This document shows, in pieces, positions 22,077-31,382 of a DNA stretch of 64,000 nucleotides (position 1 is the first letter of the stretch; each line of letters starts with the position of its first letter). This DNA is from Rodentibacter caecimuris. GTDB taxonomy: Bacteria; Pseudomonadota; Gammaproteobacteria; Enterobacterales; Pasteurellaceae. The stretch lies in the NCBI RefSeq assembly GCF_024622045.1, contig NZ_JANKBP010000001.1, one strand, 5' to 3'. The notes under the pieces are model-generated. The model did no database searches and had not been told where the DNA came from. It saw only the letters and a program-made list of their open reading frames with translations. Position numbers and translations under genes: made by a program.

Positions 22077-24680
22077 TTATACGGCTTTTTGGAAAATTAA
22101 ACTGTTAACTTTGTTAGAATAGTAGTCGATTTGATCGAAATTCATATAGCGATAGGTATCGTCTTTATCTGCGTCAAGACTTTGTACATATTGCAAATAT
22201 TCTTCTGGTGTTGGAATGCGACCCAGTAAGGCACAGATAGCGGAAAGCTCCGCTGAGGCGAGATAAACGAATGCTCCTTTACCCATTCGGTTTGGGAAGT
22301 TACGAGTGGACGTGGAAACTACGGTTGCACCATCTGCCACTCGTGCTTGATTGCCCATACAAAGTGAACAACCCGGTACTTCAATACGTGCACCGCTCTT
22401 GCCGTAAATACTAAAATAGCCTTCATCACTTAATAAGTGTGCATCCATTTTAGTTGGTGGTACAATCCATAGACGGGTTGGGATCATTCCTTGGTGTTGA
22501 TTGAGTAATTTGCCGGCAGCACGGAAATGACCGATATTTGTCATACACGAGCCAATAAAGACTTCATCAACTTTATCACCTTGTACCTCAGATAATAGGC
22601 GAGCATCATCGGGATCATTTGGGGCACATACAATAGGTTCTTTTATGTCGTTGAGATTTATTTCAATGACGGCTGCATACTCTGCATCTTTATCCACTTC
22701 TAATAGTTGCGGATTGGCGAGCCAATCTTGCATTGCTTTAATTCGGCGTTCAAGCGTAGTTTTATCGCCATAACCTTCGGCGATCATCCATTTCAGTAGC
22801 ACAATATTAGAATTGAGGTATTCAATGATAGGTTCTTTATTGAGCTTAATACTACAAGCTGCCGCTGAGCGTTCGGCAGAGGCATCGGAAATTTCAAAAG
22901 CTTGTTCTACTTTTAGATGTTCCAACCCCTCAATTTCAAGGATTTTTCCTGAGAAAATATTTTTCTTTCCCGCTTTTTCCACGGTGAGTAGCCCTTGTTG
23001 AATAGCATAGTAAGGAATGGAGTGGACTAAATCTCGTAGTGTAATACCGGGTTGCATTTCTCCGGTAAAGCGAATTAAGACAGATTCAGGCATATCCAAT
23101 GGCATAACGCCTGTCGCTGCGGCAAATGCCACTAATCCGGAACCGGCTGGAAAGGAAATTCCAATTGGGAAACGGGTATGAGAATCTCCTCCGGTACCTA
23201 TGGTATCTGGCAATAGCATACGGTTTAACCAAGAATGGATTACGCCATCGCCAGGACGTAATGAAATGCCACCTCGATTCATAATGAAATCTGGTAAGGA
23301 ATGGTGAGTTATCACATCTACTGGTTTTGGGTAGGCTGCTGTATGACAAAATGATTGCATGACTAAATCAGCAGAGAAACCCAAGCAGGCCAAATCTTTT
23401 AATTCATCACGAGTCATTGGACCTGTAGTATCTTGCGAGCCGACACTGGTCATTCTCGGTTCGCAATACTGTCCAGCTCGAATACCCGTTACTCCGCAGG
23501 CTCTCCCTACGATTTTTTGAGCAAGTGTAAAGCCCTTATTATTTTTATTAGAAACTTGCGGTTTGGCAAAAACATCGCTTTCAGGTAGACTGAGCTCTAC
23601 TCGTGCTTTGTGAGTTAAGCCTCGCCCGATGATCAATGGAATGCGCCCACCCGCTCTCACTTCATCAAGTAATACATCTGTTTTAAGTTTAAAGGTTGAC
23701 AGAACTTCGTCTGTATTGTGTTTGCATACTTTACCTGCATAAGGGTAAATATCGATCACATCCCCCATATTAAGCTGGCTTACATCAAGCTCAATTGGTA
23801 GTGCTCCGGCATCTTCCATTGTATTAAAGAAAATCGGTGCAATTTTGCCACCAAGCACAATTCCCCCCGTGCGTTTATTTGGAATATAGGGCATATCTTC
23901 GCCCATTAACCATAGCACTGAATTAGTGGCAGATTTTCGGGAAGATCCCGTTCCTACTACATCGCCTACATAAACTAATGGAAAACCTTTTTGTTTTAAT
24001 GATTCAATTTGTCTCATTGGTCCAATAGCACCCGCCTCATCAGGTTTGATCCCTTCTCTTGGATTTTTTAACATTGCCAATGCATGTAAGGGGATATCAG
24101 GACGTGACCAGGCGTCTTGTGCTGGTGACAGATCGTCCGTATTGGTTTCACCAGAGACTTTAAATACGGTATAGGTTAATTTTTCAGCTAACTGAGGGCG
24201 AGATAAAAACCATTCGGCATCAGCCCAAGATTGTAGAATCTGCAGGGCATAAGTATTACCTTGTTTGGCTTTTTGAGCGACATCATAAAAGTTATCAAAC
24301 ATTAATAAGGTATGAGATAAAGCTTTCACCGCTAATGGTGCGAGTTTGTCAATTTCTAGCGTATCAATTAGTGGTTCGATATTATAACCGCCCTGCATTG
24401 TGCCTAATAATTGCACTGCTTTTTGTGGTGAAATCAAGGGTGATTGTGTGTTCCCCTTAATTAAATCGGCTAAAAAAGCCGCTTTCACATAGGCAGCTTC
24501 ATCAACGCCTGTGGGAATGCGGCTTTCAAATAATTCAACTAATAGATTCTGATTCTCTGGCGGTGGGTTTTTTAGTAGCTCGACTAATTCTGCGGTTTGT
24601 TGGGCATTGAGTGGAAGAGGGACGACACCTTGAGCAGCCCGTTGGTCAACATGGGTTTGGTATTCAGTTAAAAACGACAT
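22077..24680 (-). CDS. acnB: Aconitate hydratase B
   Basis: 867 residues, the usual AcnB length. It isomerises citrate to isocitrate with a [4Fe-4S] cluster. It has the AcnB domain order: an N-terminal HEAT-like domain (about 1-160), a swivel domain with VVGTGSSRKSATNS near 243-256, then the cluster-binding domains. Cluster-ligand regions include IGSCMTNIGHFRAAG near 710 and EVPGCSLCMGNQARVADG near 770. It lies between icd and gltA. The 98-base gap upstream shows no clear terminator. Confidence 0.97.
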   Translation of the reverse strand: MSFLTEYQTHVDQRAAQGVVPLPLNAQQTAELVELLKNPPPENQNLLVELFESRIPTGVDEAAYVKAAFLADLIKGNTQSPLISPQKAVQLLGTMQGGYNIEPLIDTLEIDKLAPLAVKALSHTLLMFDNFYDVAQKAKQGNTYALQILQSWADAEWFLSRPQLAEKLTYTVFKVSGETNTDDLSPAQDAWSRPDIPLHALAMLKNPREGIKPDEAGAIGPMRQIESLKQKGFPLVYVGDVVGTGSSRKSATNSVLWLMGEDMPYIPNKRTGGIVLGGKIAPIFFNTMEDAGALPIELDVSQLNMGDVIDIYPYAGKVCKHNTDEVLSTFKLKTDVLLDEVRAGGRIPLIIGRGLTHKARVELSLPESDVFAKPQVSNKNNKGFTLAQKIVGRACGVTGIRAGQYCEPRMTSVGSQDTTGPMTRDELKDLACLGFSADLVMQSFCHTAAYPKPVDVITHHSLPDFIMNRGGISLRPGDGVIHSWLNRMLLPDTIGTGGDSHTRFPIGISFPAGSGLVAFAAATGVMPLDMPESVLIRFTGEMQPGITLRDLVHSIPYYAIQQGLLTVEKAGKKNIFSGKILEIEGLEHLKVEQAFEISDASAERSAAACSIKLNKEPIIEYLNSNIVLLKWMIAEGYGDKTTLERRIKAMQDWLANPQLLEVDKDAEYAAVIEINLNDIKEPIVCAPNDPDDARLLSEVQGDKVDEVFIGSCMTNIGHFRAAGKLLNQHQGMIPTRLWIVPPTKMDAHLLSDEGYFSIYGKSGARIEVPGCSLCMGNQARVADGATVVSTSTRNFPNRMGKGAFVYLASAELSAICALLGRIPTPEEYLQYVQSLDADKDDTYRYMNFDQIDYYSNKVNSLIFQKAV

Positions 24681-24778
24681 ATGCGATCTCCGTCTGAATG
24701 AAAAATAATAGAAGGTCGTGAGTAAAGATTCAGTAAATTTATCATGGAAAAAGAATACAGCTATAAAAAGTAAATTAC

Positions 24779-26029
24779 TTACATATTACTCACAATGTCT
24801 TGTGCGAATTCCATGGTAGAACGCAATTTAGCATTCTCCAGCGTTTCGGCCAAATCTAAGGTTACGGTTTTATTGGAAATAGTTTTCGCTACTGCTTTTA
24901 CGACTAAATTTGCTGCTTCCGTCCATCCTAAATGACGTAACATCATTTCACCGCTCAAAATAATTGAACTCGGATTCGCTTTATTTTGTCCTGCAATTTT
25001 AGGTGCGGTGCCGTGAGTTGCTTCAAAAATAGCTGTCTCCACCCCAATATTTGCACCAGGTGAAATACCTATACCGCCAACTTGAGCAGCCAGAGCATCG
25101 GAGATATAGTCACCGTTCAGATTCAAAGTTGCGATCACATCATAATCTTTAGGGTGTAACAGCACTTCCTGTAAAAATGCATCAGCAATACAGTCTTTTA
25201 TGATAATTTCCCGTCCAGTTTTTGGGTTTTTCAATTTGTGCCAAGGACCGTTATCAATCATTTCAGCACCAAATTCTTGTGCGACTTGATAACCCCATTC
25301 CTTAAATGCCCCCTCGGTAAATTTCATAATATTGCCTTTATGCACTAAAGTGAGTGAGCGACGATCATTATCAATAACATATTGCAATGCGGAACGTACC
25401 AAACGCTGTGTACCTTTTTTTGATACCGGTTTAATGCCAATACCGCACTGTTCAGTGAAACGAATTTTTTTTACGCCCATTTCATTACGTAAAAATGCAA
25501 TGACTTTATCCGCTTCTATTGAGCCGGCTTGCCATTCCACTCCGGCATAAATATCTTCCGAATTTTCACGGAAAATGACCATATCAATAAATTCAGGATG
25601 TTTCACTGGGCTTGGTGTGCCATCATAATAACGAACTGGACGTAAACAGTTATACAAATCCAATTCTTGTCGCATTGTGACATTCAATGAACGAATGCCG
25701 CCCCCCACAGGGGTCATCAATGGACCTTTGATCGCAATATGATATTGTTTAATCGCGTTTAATGTTTCTGCTGGCAACCAAGTATTTTCACCGTAAACTT
25801 GATTGGCTTTTTCGCCGGCATAAATTTCTAACCAATCAATTTTACGTTCCGTACCATAGGCTTTCGATACTGCGGCATCAATGACCAAACGCATCGCAGG
25901 TGTGACATCTACACCGATACCATCGCCTTCAATAAATGGAATAATAGGATTGTTTGGGACATTGAGGGTGCAATCTTGATTTAGTGTGATTGCTTGACCA
26001 TTCGCTGTTGCTACTTTTTTGTGTTGCAT
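24779..26029 (-). CDS. icd: Isocitrate dehydrogenase (NADP+)
   Basis: 416 residues, equal in length to E. coli Icd. It oxidatively decarboxylates isocitrate to 2-oxoglutarate. The substrate-binding Ser is in GGGIRSLNVTMRQELD, the phosphorylation-loop region in E. coli. NLNGDYISDALAAQVGGIG and the GTAPKIAGQ coenzyme-loop motif are also present. The H-GTAPK type of coenzyme loop supports NADP+ use. It is the promoter-proximal gene of icd-acnB-gltA. The 370 bases upstream hold no gene. Confidence 0.97.
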   Translation of the reverse strand: MQHKKVATANGQAITLNQDCTLNVPNNPIIPFIEGDGIGVDVTPAMRLVIDAAVSKAYGTERKIDWLEIYAGEKANQVYGENTWLPAETLNAIKQYHIAIKGPLMTPVGGGIRSLNVTMRQELDLYNCLRPVRYYDGTPSPVKHPEFIDMVIFRENSEDIYAGVEWQAGSIEADKVIAFLRNEMGVKKIRFTEQCGIGIKPVSKKGTQRLVRSALQYVIDNDRRSLTLVHKGNIMKFTEGAFKEWGYQVAQEFGAEMIDNGPWHKLKNPKTGREIIIKDCIADAFLQEVLLHPKDYDVIATLNLNGDYISDALAAQVGGIGISPGANIGVETAIFEATHGTAPKIAGQNKANPSSIILSGEMMLRHLGWTEAANLVVKAVAKTISNKTVTLDLAETLENAKLRSTMEFAQDIVSNM

Positions 26030-26254
26030 AGTTTCACCTCACAGAGTTGAGTTAGGGTTGAGTTGAGGAAAAATTTTCTTCAACTGTATAGCAAGTATAA
26101 TCCTTATACGCATTGAATAACAATATATTTACAAAAATATAAAATAATTTAAATGGTTTCCGGTTTGATATGGCTTAGAATTGAGAATATATCTAATGCT
26201 AACGAGTTTTTGAATTGAGGGAAGCTATGATGATGTTGATGATTCCTCCAAGTA
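26030..26254. other. non-coding region upstream of icd
   Basis: AT-rich intergenic DNA that presumably holds the icd promoter. A 16-codon reading frame at about 26227-26277 (MMMLMIPPSK...) has a GAGGG ribosome-binding site and ends inside the adjacent hairpin; it is too short to call. No other structure is evident. Confidence 0.4.
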
Positions 26255-26296
26255 AAAATAAAAAGGCTAAGCTCTGACGAGTACAGAACTTAGCCT
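26255..26296 (-). terminator. grxA terminator
   Basis: A 13-bp stem, AGGCTAAGTTCTG / CAGAGCTTAGCCT with one wobble pair, read on the minus strand and followed by TTTTATTTTTA. It lies about 105 bases after the grxA stop. Confidence 0.8.
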
Positions 26297-26400
26297 CTAA
26301 ATTAGGTGAAGTCAAATTTTTTTAGTAAAGATAAATTCTTTGGTTTTAAATACCTTGAAAATTAACCGAACTTTTACAACAACTAGGTTAGTGTTGTATT

Positions 26401-26664
26401 TTAAGCTACTACACCAAATTGCACTCTCACTAATGCTTCAAAATCGGTACAGCCACCAATCGGTTTTTCATCAATAAAGATTTGCGGAACGGTTTCAACC
26501 GGTTTACCGACTGATTTAGATAAGTCTTCTTTTGTGATCCCTTCCGAATGAATATCAACATAACGGTAATCAAAATCGGCGACTTCGCCTTTTAATTTTT
26601 CCGCAAGATTTCTTGCACGGACACAGTAAGGACAACCCGGACGACCAAAAATAACAACAAACAT
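26401..26664 (-). CDS. grxA: Glutaredoxin 1
   Basis: 87 residues. A small thiol-disulfide oxidoreductase that uses glutathione to reduce ribonucleotide reductase and other proteins. The CPYC active site is at 11-14, and TVPQIFIDEKPIGG supplies the cis-Pro and GSH-binding region. The sequence (VDIHSEGITKEDL) is closest to the E. coli GrxA type rather than the monothiol GrxD. It is divergent from rimK, an association also seen near grxA in E. coli. Confidence 0.94.
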   Translation of the reverse strand: MFVVIFGRPGCPYCVRARNLAEKLKGEVADFDYRYVDIHSEGITKEDLSKSVGKPVETVPQIFIDEKPIGGCTDFEALVRVQFGVVA

Positions 26665-26790
26665 AAATTCTTCCCTTTGTTAATGTTAAAGTTTTCGTGA
26701 TTCTACTCTTTTTTTAATTTGCCATAAATAGATTTTCAGGATTTTTATGATTGGTATAATGTATCGTCATTTTTTTGTTTGGAATCTCTG

Positions 26791-27690
26791 ATGAAATTTT
26801 TAATGCTTTGCCGTGAACCCCGTTTATACAGTAGTCAGCGTCTGAAAGAAGCCGCAATACAATGCGGACACGAAATGGATATTTTGGATCCGAATCGTTG
26901 TATTCTAAAACTCACGGAAAATTCACCGCACTTTGATATTTATTATCAGCCAAAGGAAGGCAATACCTACCTTTTACCTGATTATGATGCGGTGATACCA
27001 CGTTTTGGTACGGCAAGTACAAAAATGGGCTGTGCCGTGTTGAGGCATTTTCAGGCAAAAGGGATTTATTGTTTAAACACAGAAAAGGCGTTTTTAACGG
27101 CACGTGATAAATGGCAAAGTTTGCAAATACTGCGAGAGCAGAACATTGCCGTGCCGAATAGTCAATTATCCGGTACTGAAGTGGAGGCGAAAGCCTCCGT
27201 TCAAAAAATGGTTTCTCCTTTGATCCTGAAAACCTTAAACGGCTCTCAGGGCATTGGTGTTATGTTGATGGAAAATGCACAAAGTGCGGTCAGTATTTTA
27301 GAAACCTTAAAACAAGTGAGTGTTCCGGTATTATTGCAAGATTTTATTGAGGAAGCCGATGGTGCGGATATTCGCTGTTTTGTTATTGGCGATAAGGTTG
27401 TTGCGAGTATGCAACGCTTTGGGCAAGACGGCGAATTCCGAGCAAATTTCCACCGAGGCGGAAGTGCGCAAAAAATCACACTGAGCGAACAAGAAAAACA
27501 AATTGCAATCAAGGCAACCAAAGCATTAGGATTGGCGGTTTCAGGTGTGGATTTTATTCGCTCAAAATCCGGTTTATTGGTGCTGGAAGTGAATGCAAGC
27601 CCCGGCTTGGAGATGATCGAGAAAACCAGCGGTGTGGATATTGCGCTACAGATGATTCTCTATTTGGAGAAAATGACTTGGCAAAAATAA
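26791..27690 (+). CDS. rimK: ATP-grasp ligase RimK-like (ribosomal protein S6 glutamate ligase family)
   Basis: 299 residues from ATG 26791; a TTG four codons upstream is possible. RimK adds glutamates to the C-terminus of ribosomal protein S6 in E. coli. The ATP-grasp domain is clear: TARDKWQSLQIL near 110, LKTLNGSQGIGVML near 145-158, EADGADIRCFVIGDKVVA near 187, and metal ligands in LVLEVNASPGLEMIEK near 263-278. A hairpin follows it. The exact protein substrate here is inferred from family membership. Confidence 0.88.
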   Translation: MKFLMLCREPRLYSSQRLKEAAIQCGHEMDILDPNRCILKLTENSPHFDIYYQPKEGNTYLLPDYDAVIPRFGTASTKMGCAVLRHFQAKGIYCLNTEKAFLTARDKWQSLQILREQNIAVPNSQLSGTEVEAKASVQKMVSPLILKTLNGSQGIGVMLMENAQSAVSILETLKQVSVPVLLQDFIEEADGADIRCFVIGDKVVASMQRFGQDGEFRANFHRGGSAQKITLSEQEKQIAIKATKALGLAVSGVDFIRSKSGLLVLEVNASPGLEMIEKTSGVDIALQMILYLEKMTWQK

Positions 27691-27691
27691 A

Positions 27692-27716
27692 CGGCGAGTA
27701 ATTACTCGCCGATTTA
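27692..27716. terminator. bidirectional terminator between rimK and the next gene
   Basis: A perfect 10-bp palindrome, CGGCGAGTAA / TTACTCGCCG, between two convergent genes, with a T-rich tail on the plus strand. Confidence 0.75.
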
Positions 27717-27717
27717 T

Positions 27718-28320
27718 TTATCCATTCAAATTATGTTGAGGATCATAATTAGGCGGTAATTCCGGCATAGAATTTTCTTCGTCAAAAGGCTCGCTATCCG
27801 GTTTATATTGAAATTCTTGTTTATTTTGACCGCGCTTTTCTTTGCCTAATAATTGTGGTTGTAATTTTAAGAAACTACTTTTCGGTGAAAGCCAAATATT
27901 GATAAAAGCTCGGGTAAATTTACGATCAAACTCATGATCCAACACAGTATCGTTAGCGATAAAATAACCTTTATTTTCTAGTGCCACGAAATTTAAAATG
28001 TCATTTGGTGAAAAATCAGGAAAAATTTCCTGCATTTTTTTTAGCCAAGCAGTGGTGTCATCCGTATCGAATTGCTGAGCTTCCATTTCTTTTATTAAGG
28101 TGATAGCGAAGTTTTTGCCTTCAATCGGCTTTTCATATTTGATGGAAAACATTAGTGGGGATTGATTTTCTTGGTATGAACCGGTTTCAGAAAAAAGCCC
28201 GACACTATACACATGGAAAGGCCCCCAAGTATATTCGGCATTGCCCACCAACTGCCAATGGGCGGAAAGAGCGGTTGAAAAAAAGGCTAAAATTGCCACG
28301 AAAAAATATTTAATTTTCAT
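27718..28320 (-). CDS. Secreted chalcone isomerase-like protein
   Basis: 200 residues with a signal peptide (about 1-19, cleaved after ALS or SAH), so probably periplasmic. The pattern WQLVGNAEYTWGPFHVYSVGLFSETG followed by a short beta region resembles the bacterial chalcone-isomerase-like family (Chalcone_3). This is a by-eye assignment, and the biochemical role of that family in bacteria is not settled. The C-terminus is polar and proline-rich. It lies downstream of fumC on the same strand, about 110 bases away, after the fumC terminator. Confidence 0.6.
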   Translation of the reverse strand: MKIKYFFVAILAFFSTALSAHWQLVGNAEYTWGPFHVYSVGLFSETGSYQENQSPLMFSIKYEKPIEGKNFAITLIKEMEAQQFDTDDTTAWLKKMQEIFPDFSPNDILNFVALENKGYFIANDTVLDHEFDRKFTRAFINIWLSPKSSFLKLQPQLLGKEKRGQNKQEFQYKPDSEPFDEENSMPELPPNYDPQHNLNG

Positions 28321-28377
28321 ATTGTTCTTTTACGGTTCGATAACGCACGGATTATAGCAAAAACGCCTAAAAAACCA

Positions 28378-28408
28378 CAAATAAAAGGCGAGTGAATCAC
28401 CCGCCTTT
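28378..28408 (-). terminator. fumC terminator
   Basis: On the minus strand AAAGGCGGGTGA pairs with TCACTCGCCTTT with one mismatch, and TTATTTG follows. It lies 20 bases after the fumC stop. Confidence 0.75.
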
Positions 28409-28430
28409 GACCGCCATTTTATGGGGAAGT

Positions 28431-29825
28431 TTATTTTAAGCTGCCCACCATATCTTCCGGGCGTACCCATTTGTCGAAATCTTCGGCTGAAACCAAACCG
28501 AGATTAATCGCTTCTTCACGTAGGGTTGTACCGTTTTTATGTGCGGTTTTGGCAATTTTCGCCGCATTTTCATAACCGATATGGGTATTCAGTGCGGTGA
28601 CTAACATTAATGAATTTTCAAGTTGTTGTTTGATTCGCGGATAATTTGGTTCAATACCCACAGCACAGTGTTCATCGAAAGAAACACAAGCATCGCCTAA
28701 TAATTGTGCGGATTGCAAGAAGTTGGCGATCATCACCGGATTAAACACATTTAATTGGAAATGGCCTTGTGAACCTACAAAAGCAATGGCGGTGTCGTTA
28801 CCAAATACTTGTGCACAAACCATGGTCATCGCTTCACACTGGGTTGGGTTTACTTTGCCCGGCATAATGGAAGAACCCGGTTCATTTTCAGGAATTAAAA
28901 TCTCACCGATACCGGAACGAGGGCCGGAGGCTAACAAACGAATGTCGTTAGCAATTTTAAATAAACTCATCGCGAGCTGGCGTAATGCGCCGTGGGTTTC
29001 TACGATGGCATCGTGCGCCGCTAATGCTTCAAATTTATTATCAGCGGTAACAAATGGAAGTCCGGTGAATTTAGCAATGTAATCCGCCACTTTCACATCA
29101 TAGCCTTTCGGCGTGTTTAATCCTGTACCGACTGCCGTACCACCGAGAGCTAATTGGCTTAGATGAGGAAGGGTGTTTTTTAATGCGCGTAAACCAAAAT
29201 CTAATTGTGCAGCGTAGGCAGAGAATTCTTGACCTAACGTTAATGGTGTCGCATCCATTAAATGAGTACGACCAATTTTCACTACATCTTTGAATGCTTC
29301 GGATTTGGCAGCGAAGGTTTTTTGTAAACGTTCTACGCAAGGAATAGTGTGTTCCACTACTTTTTTGTATGCCGCAATATGCATAGCTGTTGGGAAAGTA
29401 TCATTTGAAGATTGTGATTTATTTACGTCATCATTTGGGTGAATAATCGATTTTTCCCCTAATTTACCGCCATGTAAAACGTGCGCACGATTTGCTACGA
29501 CTTCATTGACGTTCATATTGGATTGCGTACCGGAACCGGTCTGCCAAATAACGAGTGGAAATTGATCATCTAATTTCTTGGCAAGAATTTCATCGCAGGC
29601 TTGAGCGATTAAATCACGTTTTTCAGCAGGTAATACACCTAAATCATGGTTTGCGAAGGCTGCCGCTTTTTTCAAATAACCAAAGGCTTCAATAATTTCA
29701 GTTGGCATTGAGGCTTCAGGCCCGATTTTAAAGTTATTGCGTGAACGTTCGGTTTGCGCCGCCCAATATTTATCGGCAGGAACCTGAACTTCGCCCATAG
29801 TGTCTTTTTCAATACGAAATGCCAT
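28431..29825 (-). CDS. fumC: Fumarate hydratase class II
   Basis: 464 residues. An iron-independent fumarase that interconverts fumarate and malate. The superfamily signature GSSIMPGKVNP near 315-325 is present, as are GSGTQSNMNVNEV near 97-109 and HPNDDVNKSQSSNDTFPTA near 129-147. Length and sequence match the E. coli tetrameric FumC. It completes, with icd-acnB-gltA, a substantial set of TCA genes in this window. A CRP-like palindrome lies about 105 bases upstream of the start. Confidence 0.97.
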   Translation of the reverse strand: MAFRIEKDTMGEVQVPADKYWAAQTERSRNNFKIGPEASMPTEIIEAFGYLKKAAAFANHDLGVLPAEKRDLIAQACDEILAKKLDDQFPLVIWQTGSGTQSNMNVNEVVANRAHVLHGGKLGEKSIIHPNDDVNKSQSSNDTFPTAMHIAAYKKVVEHTIPCVERLQKTFAAKSEAFKDVVKIGRTHLMDATPLTLGQEFSAYAAQLDFGLRALKNTLPHLSQLALGGTAVGTGLNTPKGYDVKVADYIAKFTGLPFVTADNKFEALAAHDAIVETHGALRQLAMSLFKIANDIRLLASGPRSGIGEILIPENEPGSSIMPGKVNPTQCEAMTMVCAQVFGNDTAIAFVGSQGHFQLNVFNPVMIANFLQSAQLLGDACVSFDEHCAVGIEPNYPRIKQQLENSLMLVTALNTHIGYENAAKIAKTAHKNGTTLREEAINLGLVSAEDFDKWVRPEDMVGSLK

Positions 29826-30324
29826 TGTGATACTCCTTATAGAATATAGATTGAAAATAAAAACGGGTTGATTCTAACACCTAGGAGTTATGAATGGAAC
29901 GAGACGGAAATGCTAAAAATCAGTTTTGTGATGTAGATCATAAAAGTGCGGTGTGTTTTGAGCGTGTTTTTTCATATAGGGTTTCACAGATGATGAGTGA
30001 CTTTCTTTTATTTTTTTCAGTATCGGATTTTGCTCAATGAATGACCTGCTTTTTCTATAATTTATACAACGCAAAGTAGGAAAAAGGAAAACACGCCCTG
30101 CGTTCTTTTATCTTTTATCCCATTGAATTTATCGTTACAGAAATTTTCTGAACTTGTTTTGTTCAGACAGACGAAAATGGTCTAAAAATTCAATTCCGTA
30201 TAAAGCGGAAAGAACATTAATTTAAACATCATGGTAGGACAATAATCTTTTCTTGAAGGATTTATTTTTTCATCATTTTTTAGTAAAATCTTGCAGTTTT
30301 AAACTTGGCAAAATTGAGACAAAA
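29826..30324. other. intergenic region between fumC and holC
   Basis: About 500 bases without a supportable gene. It holds the CRP-like site at 29927-29942, an uptake signal at about 29944, a TATAAT-like box near 30056, and an imperfect AACGCA...TGCGTT inverted repeat near 30066-30105 followed by a T-rich stretch. A small RNA is possible but unproven. Confidence 0.45.
29927..29942. promoter_or_regulatory. candidate CRP site upstream of fumC
   Basis: TGTGA-N6-TCATA, nine of ten consensus half-site bases. It lies about 105 bases upstream of fumC and could act on it. Confidence 0.5.
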
Positions 30325-30756
30325 ATGGCGAAAAATGCACAATTTTATATTTTAAATGCAGAAAGTAAGAAAAGTGTAGAACAACTCGCCTGCGATCTTG
30401 CCGCTTCTGCTTGGCGTTTAGGAAAACGGATTTTGATCGCTTGTGAAACGGAACAACAAGCACTTGATATTGACGAAGCGCTTTGGCAGCGGGATCCCAA
30501 TGAATTTGTGCCGCATAACTTATCGGGTGAAGCGACTCAATATCCCACACCTATTGAGATTTCATGGCGCGGAAAACGCAATGCACAACGACGTGATTTA
30601 CTCATTAATTTGCAGCATGATGTGCCGGAGTTTAGTCATAGTTTTACTCAATTAATTGATTTTGTTCCGGTGGAGGAAATGTCAAAAGCCCAAGCACGGG
30701 AACGTTATAAACAACTACGTATGCAAGGTTGGCAGCTTTCCACTGAAAATGCGTAA
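30325..30756 (+). CDS. holC: DNA polymerase III chi subunit
   Basis: 143 residues from ATG 30325; the upstream in-frame extension is outside the family. HolC, with HolD, links the clamp loader to SSB. The conserved stretches GKRILIACETEQQALDIDEALW and FVPHNLSGE match E. coli HolC. In E. coli holC precedes valS; here a lipoprotein gene and yqfB intervene. Confidence 0.93.
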   Translation: MAKNAQFYILNAESKKSVEQLACDLAASAWRLGKRILIACETEQQALDIDEALWQRDPNEFVPHNLSGEATQYPTPIEISWRGKRNAQRRDLLINLQHDVPEFSHSFTQLIDFVPVEEMSKAQARERYKQLRMQGWQLSTENA

Positions 30757-30785
30757 CACTTTTCGAATAACCTAACGGAGTTTAT

Positions 30786-31343
30786 ATGAGATTATCAACT
30801 AAATTTGTTTTATCTCTTTTTGTCGGAGCAAGTATTTTAACGCTAACCGCATGCGATAACCAAGAAACAAAAACAACTGAAAAATCAACCGCACTTCCAG
30901 CTCCTACACCCAAAGCAATGAATGATAAGGCGGAATCGGAGGTGAAAAAAGACGAATCGGTAGCTGCAACGGTTTCGGTAGAAACTAAACTTGAAGCTCA
31001 AGCTCAAGCTCAAGCTCAAGCTCAAGCTCAAACAAACGATAAAACGGATAACATTAAAGTTGAAATCAAAGAAACAGAACCTGCACAGGTTGTAGAAAAA
31101 GACAACGTGTCGGTGGCAACTCAAGTGATCACCAAGCCGGTAAAAAAGGCGAAAAGTACTGCGCAAAGTCGCTATCTGAACGAACAAAAAGCAATGCTTA
31201 AAGTGCTAGAATCTCAATACAAGCAAGTACGTTGTACCCCGGAAGCGGAAAAATTAGGTGATAACAGTTTCTGTCGCCAAGAAGAACGCCGTTTATTTTT
31301 AGAAATTGAGCGAGTGAAAGACGAGATTCGTTTGAATCAGTAA
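30786..31343 (+). CDS. Hypothetical lipoprotein with AQ repeat
   Basis: 185 residues. I do not recognise the family. Residues 1-22 are a lipoprotein signal ending LTAC, with C23 as the lipidated cysteine, so it is probably anchored to a membrane in the periplasm. The middle is a charged, low-complexity, Lys/Glu/Thr-rich region with six tandem Ala-Gln pairs encoded by a perfect hexamer repeat. The C-terminal 55 residues (SRYLNEQKAMLKVLESQYKQ onward) look helical and contain two cysteines that could pair. It lies 29 bases after holC with an ACGGAG ribosome-binding site, so the two may be cotranscribed. Confidence 0.75.
   Translation: MRLSTKFVLSLFVGASILTLTACDNQETKTTEKSTALPAPTPKAMNDKAESEVKKDESVAATVSVETKLEAQAQAQAQAQAQTNDKTDNIKVEIKETEPAQVVEKDNVSVATQVITKPVKKAKSTAQSRYLNEQKAMLKVLESQYKQVRCTPEAEKLGDNSFCRQEERRLFLEIERVKDEIRLNQ
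30996..31031 (+). repeat. six tandem GCTCAA hexamers
   Basis: Six perfect in-frame copies inside the lipoprotein gene, encoding (Ala-Gln)6. Slippage by whole units changes length without shifting the frame. Confidence 0.95.
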
Positions 31344-31382
31344 TCAAAACTTCCTGAAATTTAACCGCACTTTAAGGAACAA

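Noticed and set aside
26227..26277. Sixteen-codon frame with a good ribosome-binding site, MMMLMIPPSK...
   Set aside because: Too short to support; it ends inside the grxA terminator and matches no family I can name.
30885..31187. Hundred-codon frame with a SLSLSLSL run opposite the lipoprotein gene
   Set aside because: Mirror image of the GCTCAA repeat; the forward frame has a lipoprotein signal and ribosome-binding site.
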